A program made the translations under genes and the position numbers. A DNA stretch of 64,000 bases from Halicephalobus mephisto (lineage: Eukaryota; Nematoda; Chromadorea; Rhabditida; Panagrolaimidae): the NCBI GenBank assembly GCA_009193035.1, contig SWDT01000092.1, forward strand, positions 1-64,000. Reading direction: 5' to 3'. Each line of letters begins with the position of its first letter. Position 1 is the stretch's first letter. The notes under the pieces are model-generated. The model did no database searches and was not told where the DNA came from. It saw only the letters and a program-made list of their open reading frames with translations. Shown one piece after another: positions 1 to 11,300 of the stretch.

Positions 1-497
1 GAATCGATTGAGAGAGATGAATCGATTGTAAGTTATCAAAATTTATGATTTTACAAAATCGCAATCTTTCGAAATCCAACAGAAAATTTTGAAACTAATA
101 TTAAGACTTATTATAGAAATTACCAAAAAACCTTGAAAATCCGTATCAAGATAATTTCATACCACATTCCCTTCTAACGACTATCATATATAAAAGGAAT
201 TGATAGTCCCTTAAACTTTATATAGGTGAATTTTTTTAAAAATATAGAATATAATTCGGTTCCTTATGTTATCACATTTTCAATAGATATAATAGAATTC
301 TCCAGAGAAACCGCATTTACAAGTTATTACTGTGTAAAATTTTAAGAAATATGAAATCATTAATGCAACCCACGCTGATCTATAATTATAAAAAAAACAA
401 AGCTAGTATGAGGCAATGATATCGAATTACTGTAACTCATTAAACTTAAGTCGAACAAATAAGTTCTTTGGGTTTTGTAATAGTATAATTATTTTAG

Positions 498-1928
498 CAA
501 CTAATTTCACTGCTTGGGAATTTAACTATGTAAAGTAGCTGATCCTTTAATTGCGGAGTGTGATATCTGGTTGACGGATGTCGATGAACAGTGTCATACA
601 CAGGCACCACATCATCTGCAACTAATGATACGGCTTTCATCGAGCCTATGATGCCTTCTGGGGTCCTCGAAGTAGGAAATTAGAATTCTCCAATTTTACA
701 AAACAATATGTCCTCAGTTCTACTGGTCGTCCATGACTTTGACTACTTCTGGACAACAACCATACCCAACTGCTTCCTTCCATAATTTGCTTGAAATCGT
801 GGATAGTCTCTTGGGAGTACTGATTTTCGCCGTGATTGTTGGTAGTGTTGGTAATGTAGTCGCAACTATGAACAGAAGCCAGACGCAATATCAGAATCTG
901 ATGGATGGATTGAAGTTGTATATGAACTATCGGTTAGAACCAGTCGGATTTCATTAGTTCAATAATCTTTTACAGGAAAGTAAAGCCGGTTGTGCAGAAG
1001 AGAGTCATGGAAGTCGTGCCTACAACCAAAAATACGGGATTGACAAAGAAGAGGCAAACACGATGGAAGCCCTGCCAGCAAGACTACGTGGAGAATTAGC
1101 CGTCCATCTCCACATGGAGAACCTAAAACGTGTCCGACTTCTTCGAGATTGCGAGCCGAATCTCCTCTACGAACTCGTGTTGAGAATGGAGATGCAAATG
1201 TTCGCCCCTATGACATGATTTGTCGAAAAGGTGAAATACCAAGGTATCCAATTTTAAAACAACTGACACAGTCGTTTTCTAATCTCGTGCTTTATTTCAG
1301 GAGATGTACATAGTTAAAAAAGGGACTTTAGAAATGCTGTCGGAAACAGGACAAGTAATTAATCGTCTTAAGGAAGGTGCCAGCTTTGGCGAACTCGCGA
1401 TATTGAAGCTATCTGGTAAGAAAGCTGCAAACAGAAGAAACCGATCCCTGAGGTCAGTTGTTATTCTGATGTTTATGTTCTCAAACGCGAGAATGCCCTC
1501 GCTGTTTTGCAAGACTACCCGGAACAGAGAAACAAGTTGATTGAGAAAGGCATGATCGTGCTTTTGAAAAGTGTTGACTTTAATTTTTCAGCAAAACAAA
1601 TGATTCGACAGCAACGTGACTCCAGTCAGGCGGAATTTTCAGATGTCGACTATGCAGTAGACTTGCAAGATATGGGTGGAATTAAAAATACTGATGAAAT
1701 TCTTGTAAGCGTTTCAAAAACCCTAGCTACTATTGAAAAAGAATTTCAAACATGTAGAAACTTTCCAGGTCAGTTATTTCACATTCGAAGTGCTACAAAC
1801 TTTCTTTTCAGTCGACAAGTTCATCGATGAAGCAGAGGGTCACTCGACTAGAACAGATCTACTACAAGAACCGGAAGGTCATTAGAGAGGTCAATGCCCA
1901 GAGACTTGCAGATCAACTTTGCATTTAA
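498..1928 (+). pseudogene. Broken copy of the 3' half of the CNG channel gene
   Basis: This inverted copy holds the last four coding exons of the channel annotated at 8303-11823: pore exon 498-932, C-linker exon 976-1243, cyclic-nucleotide-binding exon 1301-1768 and C-terminal coiled-coil exon 1812-1928. Splice sites are preserved. Relative to the intact copy the first three exons are short by 4, 3 and 3 bases, all one-base losses, so the frame breaks repeatedly; the last exon is unchanged at 117 bases. There is one clear substitution (a Val codon for Ala in an Asp-rich stretch). No upstream exons exist here. As written it cannot encode a channel. The loss-only pattern looks like consensus error, not decay. 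Confidence 0.9.
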
Positions 1929-2381
1929 TTTCTTTATTTGGGGTAAAAATACATTTCCAAGGAACAGACTAAAGGTGCGTCGACTAAATCACAGCTGCGG
2001 TCGGTAAAATACACGTTTTTTGAAAAAACAAACAGAAATAAAAATAGTCGAATCCACAATGCGGTTACTATCCGTTTTGCGACCAAACAAAGTTGCCTAA
2101 CGAAAACGGAAAGACATGTAATTGGAATTTCGTGTTGGGACGCGCAAGGTGGTTGACATTTGGTTTTGTCCTCACAAAACGAGCAGCAGATGTGATTTGT
2201 CGGACGCGTCCGGATTCTTATAATTGAAAATATTTGATCGTCTTCTTGAAGCAAGAATAGTGCCGAAATTATATATTTGCAATTTTTAAAATTGGGAAAT
2301 TCATCGTGTAGAAACACAATGATGGTGAAAGTGCTGCGGACAGTGGCAACAGTTGGGAGTGGTGGTTGATTGATGGGGTGT

Positions 2382-4186
2382 TTAAGCTGTCGCTTCAACG
2401 GTTTCTCCAGATGATTCTAGAATAATGTCGATAATTATATTAGATACCTAAGTAAAGCGAAGGCAATTTCAGCGTTAAGTACTGGGGAAGTTATATTAAA
2501 GAAGCTAGCAAAGCCTACCAGCTGGAGGCTTCAGTAGCTGGAGCTTCGCGGCTGGAGCTGCTTCGCGGGTGCAGTCTCAGCTGCTGGAGCCTCAGGAGCA
2601 GCTTCAGCTGCTGGGGCGGCTTCTGGAGCTGGTTGAGATTCAGCTGGGACTTCAGCGGCTGGGGCAGCTTCAGCGGGGGCTTCAGCAGGGCGACTTCAGC
2701 AGCGGGGGCTTCAGCGGAGCGGCTTCAGCTGCTGGAGCAGCTTCTGGTGCTGGTTGAGATTCTGCAGCAGGGGCTGGTTCTGAGGGAGCAGCTTCAGCGG
2801 CTGGGGCTTCAGCAGAGGCGCTGGGGCTTCGGCGGAGCGGCTTCAGCCGGGGTTTCAGCAGGAGCAGCTTCGGCGGCTGGGGTTTCGGCAGGAGCAGCTT
2901 CAGCAGGAGCAGCTTCAGCAGGGGCGGATTCAGCTGGGGTTTCAACAGGGGCAGATTCAGCGGGAGGAGCTTCAGCAGCAGGGGCTGAAGTTCAGCAGGG
3001 GCAGCTTCTGGTGCTGGCTGAGATTCTGCAGCAGGGGCTGGTTCTGAGGGAGTGCTTCAGCTGGGGTTTCAGAAGCAGGAGCAGCTTCTAATAAAAGCAA
3101 TAGGCTTTAAAAGCGAAAGCAAAGAAAATACTAAATATCCTTACCTGCAGCTGGAGCTGGTTCAGATGGAGGGGCGGAAACTTCCGGAGCAGGAGCGGAC
3201 TCTTGAGCTGGAGCTTCAGCTGAAATCAATAAATTATTCCTTAATATTTAGTAAAACCGGGCCTATCACTCTGAACAACGACTGTCCGACCTCACTCCAC
3301 ATCAACGTCGGGATTCTTAGTGCAAAGAAACCAGTAGGAAACAGAAACTCTTTCACACGACTACACCGAAAGTACCATTGGTTGATGTGGAAGGTGATGG
3401 TCGGCCAATAATCCGAATTCGGAAGGTATGTTTTGGTCTTTTGAGCCGAGCAAGCAAGGCTTCATCTGGCTCTTCCTCCTCCTCTTCGGACTCCATTACA
3501 ATTTTACTAGAAGGATTGGAGGTGAGCTTACCAGCTGGCTCAGCAGCAGAGGGTTCTGGAGCAGCTTCTGCGGGTTGTTCGGTCACTTCAGCAGCTGGAG
3601 CTTCTACAACAAAGTCATTGGATTAAAATTTCATTTATAAATAAATACCTTGAGCTGGAGCAGCTTCAGCGGCTGGAGTAGCTTCTGTATATTTAAGAAT
3701 GAATAGTTAAATAATATCAGTTTTAATACACTTACCTTCAGCAGCTGGAGCTTCAGCAGGGGCCTCTGTAGGAGCAGCTTCAGCTGGGGCTTCAGCAGGA
3801 GCGCTGGAGCTTCGGCAGGAGCAGCTTCAGCGGCTGGGGCTTCAGCAGGGGCCTCAGTAGGAGCAGCCTCAGCTGGGGCTTCAGCTGGAGCACTTCGGCG
3901 GCTGGGGTTTCGGCAGGGGCCTCAGTAGGAGCGGCTTCAGCAGGGGCGGCTTCAACTGGAGCAGCTTCAGCAGCCGGAGCTTCAGCGGAGCAGCTTCAGC
4001 AGCTGGGGCTTCGGCAGGGGCTTCGGCAGGAGCGGCTTCAGCAGCTGGGGCTTCGCGCTGGAGCAGCCTCAGCTGGGGCTTCAGCTGGAGCAGCTTCAGC
4101 CTTTGGTTCTTCAGCAGCAGGAGCAGCTTCTGGAGCTGGTGAGTCTCAACGGGAGCAGCTTGTTCTTCTTGTTGATCTTGAGACAT
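2382..4186 (-). CDS. Ala/Glu/Pro-rich repeat protein, left copy
   Basis: The gene starts at the ATG at 4186 (MSQDQQEEQAAPVE) and continues as degenerate repeats of Ala-Pro-Ala-Glu type. It is split by short introns, for example a gtaagtg donor near 3737 and small exons around 3651-3686. A central exon near 3386-3600 is different: an acidic run followed by PDEALLARLKRPKH and a basic, Arg/Ile-rich stretch. The last exon, after a ttctag acceptor near 2411, ends ESSGETVEATA and a stop at 2382. No signal peptide or membrane segment is seen; I do not recognise the family. Several one-base losses shift the frame in the repeats, so this copy is not translatable as written although splice sites survive. 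The 270-base stretch after EPAG has donor and acceptor options that make the central exon optional without changing phase. Confidence 0.55.
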
Positions 4187-4627
4187 TTTGACGATCAATA
4201 AAGCGGGATCGAGATAGAGGTACCTCTTGTCGGCACTCGAATTGGTATTGAATGAAGGAATCAAGAGGAAAACGAATATTTGAGCCTAAATTCTTGTTCA
4301 ACGGAGGACCGCCCTCCCTAGGTTCTTCACGGACATATTGCAGAAGAAGCAAACCCCGCCTCGAGAGAGTTATTCAGTATGGAAAAGATATCGGGATCGA
4401 CCAGCTGACAGTGATCAAAGGGCACCATGTTGATATTCAATCATGAGTTCTGCCACTCAACGAATTTCGGCCTTCGTTACATCGATGAATTTCCCAGCTG
4501 GTTCAATTTTTATATTGCAATATATTCTAGTAAAAAACTTCAGTTCCTCAAAGGAGGCCAACTCATGTGACGATGCTCGAGGCAAAGATCAATTGCAACG
4601 TTTAACATTTTTTACTTTTTTCTGGCA

Positions 4628-5536
4628 AGGTGATGGAAGAAAATCGAGAGATGACACATGTGGAATTCCAAGTGAAGTTCTTAAGATAAAAATTCCAAAT
4701 TTTCAAACAGCCACTTAACTTCGCAATCTGTGAACAACTCAACTCAGTTATGACCACTACTGTTCTATCTTCTTCATGTATGACCACTTGACAGTTTGCC
4801 TCACGTTTTGCGAAAGTTGATCAGGCTGATTGACGTTGTTGAAATCCAGTCTGTTCAAGTAAACGTTATCTCGTTGAACTGAGGATATAAAATAATTTTT
4901 GGCATTGAGTGGAAGCGCAAATAAAAGCTCTGCTAAAAGCTTTCGATTGAAAAATTGAAAAGATGAAATCCTCGGCGTTCAATTCTGTCTACTCGCTGTA
5001 ACCCATTGAGGCCAAAGTACTTGTCGCTTTATGCGCAACTGTTACTTTGACAGCAGATTTTTTTTCGAGGACTAACGACCAAACTTAACAAAATTATCGT
5101 TGTAACCTTTTAGCAAAAAAATCCGTCTCCAAAAACCCCTGTTTTACACAAATTAGTTGTGAATTTGTGAGTCCTCGACGAGGTCATGAAGCAGTAAAAT
5201 TTTTGTTGAGTAACAACTGTTTCAAGTCAATAAAAAAGAGGAGACTTCATTGTAAAAAAACTAAAGTCATGCGATTCATGTTTCGTTCTGATCATTTCGT
5301 TTCGAATGCGATTAAAATACTTGTTTTTCTTATATCAAAAAGTACGTAGAATTCGACGATCAAACCCATAAATGGAAAGCGATTTTTTTGGAATTTAGTG
5401 ATATTAAAATCAGTGCCTACTCTAGTTCACTGGCGCACTAATGAAAACCTTGTGATAATGTACTGGAATTTTCTTGACTTCTACTTGGCATCTATCTGTT
5501 CAGCCTAAGACTGTGCATTCTTTCCTACACCCATAC
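4628..5536. other. Single-copy loop between the arms; 5' flanks of both repeat-gene copies
   Basis: About 0.9 kb of AT-rich sequence present once. Both flanking Ala/Glu/Pro gene copies point away from it, so it would be their shared upstream region. I see no open frame with family resemblance and no clear RNA gene. A TATA-like gatataaaata lies near 4885 but cannot be tied to a start. Confidence 0.6.
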
Positions 5537-5994
5537 TGCAACAAGAAAAAAAAGTAAAAATGATATCCTTTTGCAATTGAATTCTTTGCCTTCGAGCATC
5601 GCACATGATTGGCCTCCTTTTAGGAACTTAAGTTTTTTACTTAGAATATATTGCAATAAAAAATGAACCAGCCTGGGAAATTCATCGATGTAACGAAGGC
5701 CGAAATTCGTTGAAGTTGCAGAACTCATTGATTGAATATCAACATGGTGCCCTTGATTCACTGTCAGCTGGTCGATCCCTATTATCTTTTTCCATACTGA
5801 ATAACTCTCTCGAGGCCGGGCGTTTGCTTCTTTCTGCAATATGTCGTTGAAGAACCTAGGCGAGGGCGGTCCTCCGTTGACACAAGAATTTAGGCTCACA
5901 ATATTCGCTTTTCCTCTTGATTCCTTACTTCAATACCAATTCGAGTGCCGAAAGAGCAGTACCTATTCTCGATCCCGCTTTACTTGATCGTCAA

Positions 5995-7846
5995 AATCTT
6001 CTCAAGATCAACAAGAAGAAACAATCATGCTCCCGTTGAGACCTCAACCAGCTCCAGAAGCTGCTCCTGCCTGCTGAAAGAACAAAGGCTTCGAAGCTGC
6101 TCCAGCTTGAAGCCCCAGTGAGTCTGCTCCAGCCGAATGCCCCAGTGTGAAAGCCGCTCCTGCCGAAGCCCCTGCCGAAGCCCCAGCTGCTGAAGCTGCC
6201 TCCGCTGAAGCTCCGGCTGCTAAGCTGCTCCAGTTGAAAGCCGCCCCTGCTGAAGCCGCTCTACTGAGGCCCCTGCCGAACCCAGCCGCCGAAGGTGTCC
6301 AGCCTGAAGCCCCAGCTGAGGCTGCTCCTACATGAGCGCCCCTGCTGAGCCCCAGCCGCTGAAGCTGGCTCCTGCCGAAGCTCCACCGCTACCTGCTGAA
6401 GCCCCAGCTGAAGCTGCTCCTACAGAGGCCCCTGCTGAAGCCTCCAGCTGCTGAAGGTAAGTGTATCTAAATCTGATATATTTAACTATTCATTCTTAAA
6501 TATACAGAAGCTACTCCAGCCGCTGAAGCTGCTCCAGCCTACAAGGTATTTTTATAAATGAATTTTTAATCCAATGACTGTTGTGTAGAAGCTCCACTGC
6601 TGAAGTGCCGAACAACCCGCAGAGCTGCTCCAGAACCCTCTTGCTGCCTGCAGCCAGCATGGTAAGCTCACCTCCAATCCTTCTTAGATAAAATTGTAAT
6701 GGAGTCCGAAGAGATGGAGGAAACGAGCCAGATGAAGCCTTGCTTGCTCGGCTCAAAAAGACCAAAACATACCTTCCCGAATTCGGATTATTGGCCGACA
6801 TCACCTTCCACATCAACCAATGGTACTTTTCGCGTGTATTCGTGTGAAAGAGTTTCTGTTTTCCCCCCCATACTGGTTCTTTTGCCACTAGAATCCCCGA
6901 CGTTGATGTGGAGTGAGGTCGGACAGTCGTTGTTCAGAGTGATAGGCCCCGGTTTTTACTAAATATTAAGGAATAATATATTTGATTTCAGCTGAAGCTC
7001 CAGCCTCAAGAGTCCGCTCCTGCTCGGAAGGTTTCCGCGCCTCCATTCTGAACCAGCTCCAGCTTGCAGGTAAGGATATTTAGTATTTTCTTTGCTTTCG
7101 CTTTTAAAGCCATTGCTTTTATTAGAAGCTGCTCCTGCTTCTGGAAACCCCAGCTTGAAGCCACTCCCTCAGGAACCAGCCCCTGCTGCAGAACTCAGCC
7201 AGCACCAGAAGGCTGCCCCTGCTTGAAACTTCAAGCCCCTGCTGCTGAAGCTCCTCCCGCTGAATCTGCCCCTGTGAACCCCAGCTAATCCGCCCCTGCC
7301 TGAAGCTTGCTCCTGCCTGCAAGCTGCCTCCTGCCGAAACCAGCCGCGAAGCTGCCTCCTGCTGAAACCCCGGCTGAAGCCGCTCCTGCCGAAGCCCCAG
7401 CCGCTCCTGTGAGGCCCCAGCGCTGAAGCTGCCTCCCTCAGAACCAGCCCCGCTGCAGAATCTCAACCAGCCACCAGAGCTGCCTCAGCAGCTTGAAGCC
7501 GCTCCTGCTGAACCCCCGCTGCCTGAAGTCGCCCCTGCTGAAGCCCCCGCTGAAGCTGCCCCAGCCGCTGAAGTCCCAGCCTGAATCTCAACCAGCTCCA
7601 GAAGCCGCCCCAGCAGCTGAAGCTGCTCCTGAGGCTCCAGCAGCTGAGACTGCACCCGCCGAAGCAGCTCCAGCCGCCGAAGCTCCAGCTACTGAAGCTG
7701 CTCCAGCTGGTAGGCTTTGCTAGCTTCTTTAATATAACTTCCCCAGTACTTAACGCTGAAATTGCCTTTGCTTTACTTAGGTATCTAATATAATTATCGA
7801 CATTATTCTAGAATCATCTGGAGAAACCGTTGAAGCGACAGCTTAA
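5995..7846 (+). pseudogene. Ala/Glu/Pro-rich repeat protein, right copy, frame-broken
   Basis: Mirror copy of 2382-4186. The start codon region differs from the left copy (the ATG is replaced by ATCTT near 5995) and the repeats contain many extra bases, such as doubled C or G runs, so no long frame survives. The 3' end is clean: a last exon after ttctag near 7811 encodes ESSGETVEATA and stops at 7844-7846. The true gene is best inferred from both copies together; I do not write a joined version. The pattern is insertion-rich here and deletion-rich in the left copy, which suggests two poorly polished consensus stretches and not two diverging genes. Confidence 0.7.
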
Positions 7847-8302
7847 ACACCCCATCAATCAACCACCACTCCCAACTGTTGCCACTGTCCGCAGCACTTT
7901 CACCATCATTGTGTTTCTACACGATGAATTTCCCAATTTTAAAAATTGCAAATATATAATTTCGGCACTATTCTTGCTTCAAGAAGACGATCAATATTTT
8001 TTCAATTATAAGAATCCGGACGCGTCCGACAAATCACATCTGCTGCTCGTTTTGTGAGGACAAAACCAAATGTCGAACCACCTTGCGCGTCCCAACACGA
8101 AATTCCAATTACCATGTCTTTCCGTTTTCGTTAGGCAACTTTGTTTGGTCGCAAAACGGATAGTTAACCGCATTGTGGATTCGACTATTTTTACTTTTGT
8201 TGTTTTTTCAAAAAACGTGTATTTTACCGACCGCAGCTGTGATTTAGTCGACGCACCTTTAGTCTGTTCCTTGGAAATGTATTTTTACCCCAAATAAAGA
8301 AA
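7847..8302. other. Convergent 3' flank between repeat gene and CNG channel
   Basis: Two genes end toward each other here. An AATAAA hexamer on the plus strand at 8293-8298 could serve the repeat gene. Open frames across this stretch, such as one of about 75 residues from 7830, overlap the repeat gene's stop in another frame and resemble nothing; I treat them as chance. The mirror stretch is 1929-2381. Confidence 0.5.
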
Positions 8303-11300
8303 TTAAATGCAAAGTTGATCTGCAAGTCTCTGGGCATTGACCTCTCTAATGACCTTCCGGTTCTTGTAGTAGATCTGTTCTAGTCGAGTGACCCTCTGCT
8401 TCATCGATGAACTTGTCGACTGAAAAGAAAGTTTGTAAGCACTTCGAATGTGAAATAACTGACCTGGAAAGTTTCATACATGTTTGAAATTTCTTTTTCA
8501 ATAGTAGCTAGGGTTTTTGAAACGCTTACAAGAATTTCATCAGTATTTTTAATTCCACCCATGTCTTGCAAGTCTACTGCATAGTCGGCATCTGAAAATT
8601 CCGCCTGACTGGAGTCACGTTGCTGTCGAATCATTTGTTTTGCTGAAAAATTAAAGTCAACACTTTTCAAAAGCACGATCATGCCTTTCTCAATCAACTT
8701 GTTTCTCTGTTCCGGGTAGTCTTGCAAAACAGCGAGGGCATTCTCGCGTTTGAGAACATAAACATCAGAATAACCAACTGACCTCAGGGATCGGTTTCTT
8801 CTGTTTGCAGCTTTCTTACCAGATAGCTTCAATATCGCGAGTTCGCCAAAGCTGGCACCTTCCTTAAGACGATTAATTACTTGTCCTGTTTCCGACAGCA
8901 TTTCTAAAGTCCCTTTTTTAACTATGTACATCTCCTGAAATAAAGCACGAGATTAGAAAACGACTGTGTCAGTTGTTTTAAAATTGGATACCTTGGCTAT
9001 TTCACCTTTTCGACAAATCATGTCATTAGGGGCGAACATTTGCATCTCCATTCTCAACACGAGTTCGTAGAGGAGATTCGGCTCGCAATCTCGAAGAAGT
9101 CGGACACGTTTTAGGTTCTCCATGTGGAGATGGACGGCTAATTCTCCACGTAGTCTTGCTGGCAGGGCTTCCATCGTGTTTGCCTCTTCTTTGTCAATCC
9201 CGTATTTTTGGTTGTAGGCCACGACTTCCATGACTCTCTTCTGCACAACCGGCTTTACTTTCCTGTAAAAGATTATTGAACTAATGAAATCCGACTGGTT
9301 CTAACCGATAGTTCATATACAACTTCAATCCATCCATCAGATTCTGATATTGCGTCTGGCTTCTGTTCATAGTTGCGACTACATTACCAACACTGCCAAC
9401 AATCACGGCGAAAATCAGTACTCCCAAGAGACTATCCACGATTTCAAGCAAATTATGGAAGGAAGCAGTTGGGTATGGTTGTTGTCCAGAAGTAGTCAAA
9501 GTCATGGACGACCAGTAGAAGCTGAGGACATATTGTTTTGTAAAATTGGAGAATTCTAATTTCCTACTTCGAGGACCCCAGAAGGTCATCATAGGCTCGA
9601 TGAAAGCCGTATCATTAGTTGCAGATGATGTGGTGCCTGTGTATTGACACTGTTCATCGACATCCGTCAACCAGATATCACACTCCGCAATTAAAGGATC
9701 AGCTATCTTTACATAGTTAAATTCCCAAGCAGTGAAATTAGTTGCTAAAATAATTATACTATTACAAAACCCAAAGAACTTATTTCGTTCGACTTAAGTT
9801 TAATGAGTTACAGTAATTCGATATCATTGCCTCATACTAGCTTTGTTTTTTTTATAAATTATAGATCAGCGTGGGTTGCATTAATGATTGTCATATTTCT
9901 TAAAATTTTACACAGTAATAACTTGTAAATGCGGTTTCTCTGGAGAATTCTATTATATCTATTGAAAATGTGATAACATAAGGAACCGAATTATATTCTA
10001 TATTTTTAAAAAAATTCACCTATATAAAGTTTAAGGGACTATCAATTCCTTTTATATATGATAGTCGTTAGAAGGGAATGGTGGTATGAAATTATCTTGA
10101 TACGGATTTTCAAGGTTTTTTGGTAATTTCTATAATAAGTCTTAATATTAGTTTCAAAATTTTCTGTTGGATTTCGAAAGATTGCGATTTTGTAAAATCA
10201 TAAATTTTGATAACTTACAATCGATTCCAGTTATTAAGCTCAGCTTGAAGTAAAGAGCAGTGTTCCAATGAAACAACAATGTGCAGATAATCACAATATG
10301 GAATATTCTGAAAGCATTAGGGAAGTTAGTCCGAATATTCTGCTTGTCGATAAAATCAAGAACTCGGTTGAATTTGAATAACTTGTTGATTCGAACAAGT
10401 GAAATTTCCTTTTCTAATATTAAAAAAAGATCAAGCGGGATCAAACTGAGGATATCGAAAATGAATCCAGAAGACTTGAGATACCGGGTACACGTTCTTC
10501 GGAAATTGGTGATCAACAATCCATCTTCCATATATGCGATCTTAGTGTTAATGATGATGTCGATGAAATAACAGAAATCAAAGAAGGCGTTGGCGGCAAG
10601 CCAATACTCATAAAACACACCAGCGGTGTTGTCGAAGACAAAGATTACACACATCATAGAATTATATAAAAAACCAATATAAATAAGGAAAGTCCAGTAA
10701 TAAAAGAAGGACTTGGTTGAGTCGATGGGTTTTGTTGGGAAAGATCTAAAAATGGGATTTGATCTCTCAAAAGTGGATGAATCCAACCTAATATTCTCTT
10801 TTAGATCATTTAACAAATGCTTCAGTTTCTCCAGTCTTGTGAACGATGGGGGAGAAGGTTGTAGTGGATTGGGTGCTGCAGAAGTTGGATTCGGAGGAAC
10901 TGTATTTGGTTTGCTTTCAGCTTGCTGGCTCTGTTCCTTCCCTTCGTCTGGCTGATTTTCCTCATTATTTAAATCCATTCCCTCTCAAAACATCTATTTT
11001 ATATTTTATTAATGAAGAAGTGTTACCTAAGTCCGCCATGGAACCCATACGGGAGTCATAAGACTTGCTATTAGGTTCAAACACAAGCGAAACATTAACC
11101 TCGGAAGTGTGGTCATTGACACTTTCCTCGTCTTGCTGAACCGACATCAACCAATTTTTAATTATCTAGAATAATAAAATGAACGATATTTCTTTCTAAA
11201 TTATCACCATTGTGGTTTTCACCACTCCCGCAAAACTGATTCTCTTCTTAACCACATCACTGGATTCTGGTTGAAGGGAATTCTGTTTTGAAACGGTCTC

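Larger units (their letters stand above)
19..4627 (+). repeat. Left arm of a 4.6 kb inverted repeat
   Basis: The arm is the reverse complement of about 5537-10227. Homology starts at the 10-mer GAATCGATTG at 19, which is also present at 1-10. It runs through copies of CNG introns and exons, the 3' flank, the Ala/Glu/Pro repeat gene and its 5' flank, and fades near 4627. Against the right arm, this copy is missing many single bases in the channel exons. It is a repeat by direct sight; whether it exists in the genome is uncertain. Confidence 0.95.
5537..10227 (-). repeat. Right arm of the 4.6 kb inverted repeat
   Basis: Partner of 19-4627. From about 7850 to 10227 this arm is clean and its channel exons are all open and splice in frame. 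From about 5990 to 7720 it is noisy: the Ala/Glu/Pro gene contains many extra or missing bases relative to the left copy. The right arm continues without a break into the upstream exons of the channel gene, so it is the copy in native context. Confidence 0.95.

Noticed and set aside
2569..3091. Plus-strand frames rich in Gly/Ser/Gln/Leu over the repeat gene
   Set aside because: They are other-frame readings of the minus-strand Ala/Glu/Pro repeats; GC-rich repeats have few stops in any frame.
5525..5899. Minus-strand frame of 124 codons in the repeat gene's 5' flank
   Set aside because: The same stretch in the left arm is frame-broken by several indels and has no splice signals or domain; could be part of a 5' leader, not supported.
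7830..8297. Two plus-strand frames of about 75 codons (MKRQLKHPINQPPLP..., MSNHLARPNTKF...)
   Set aside because: They overlap the repeat gene's last exon in another frame and run through its 3' flank; the mirror copy breaks them; no family resemblance.
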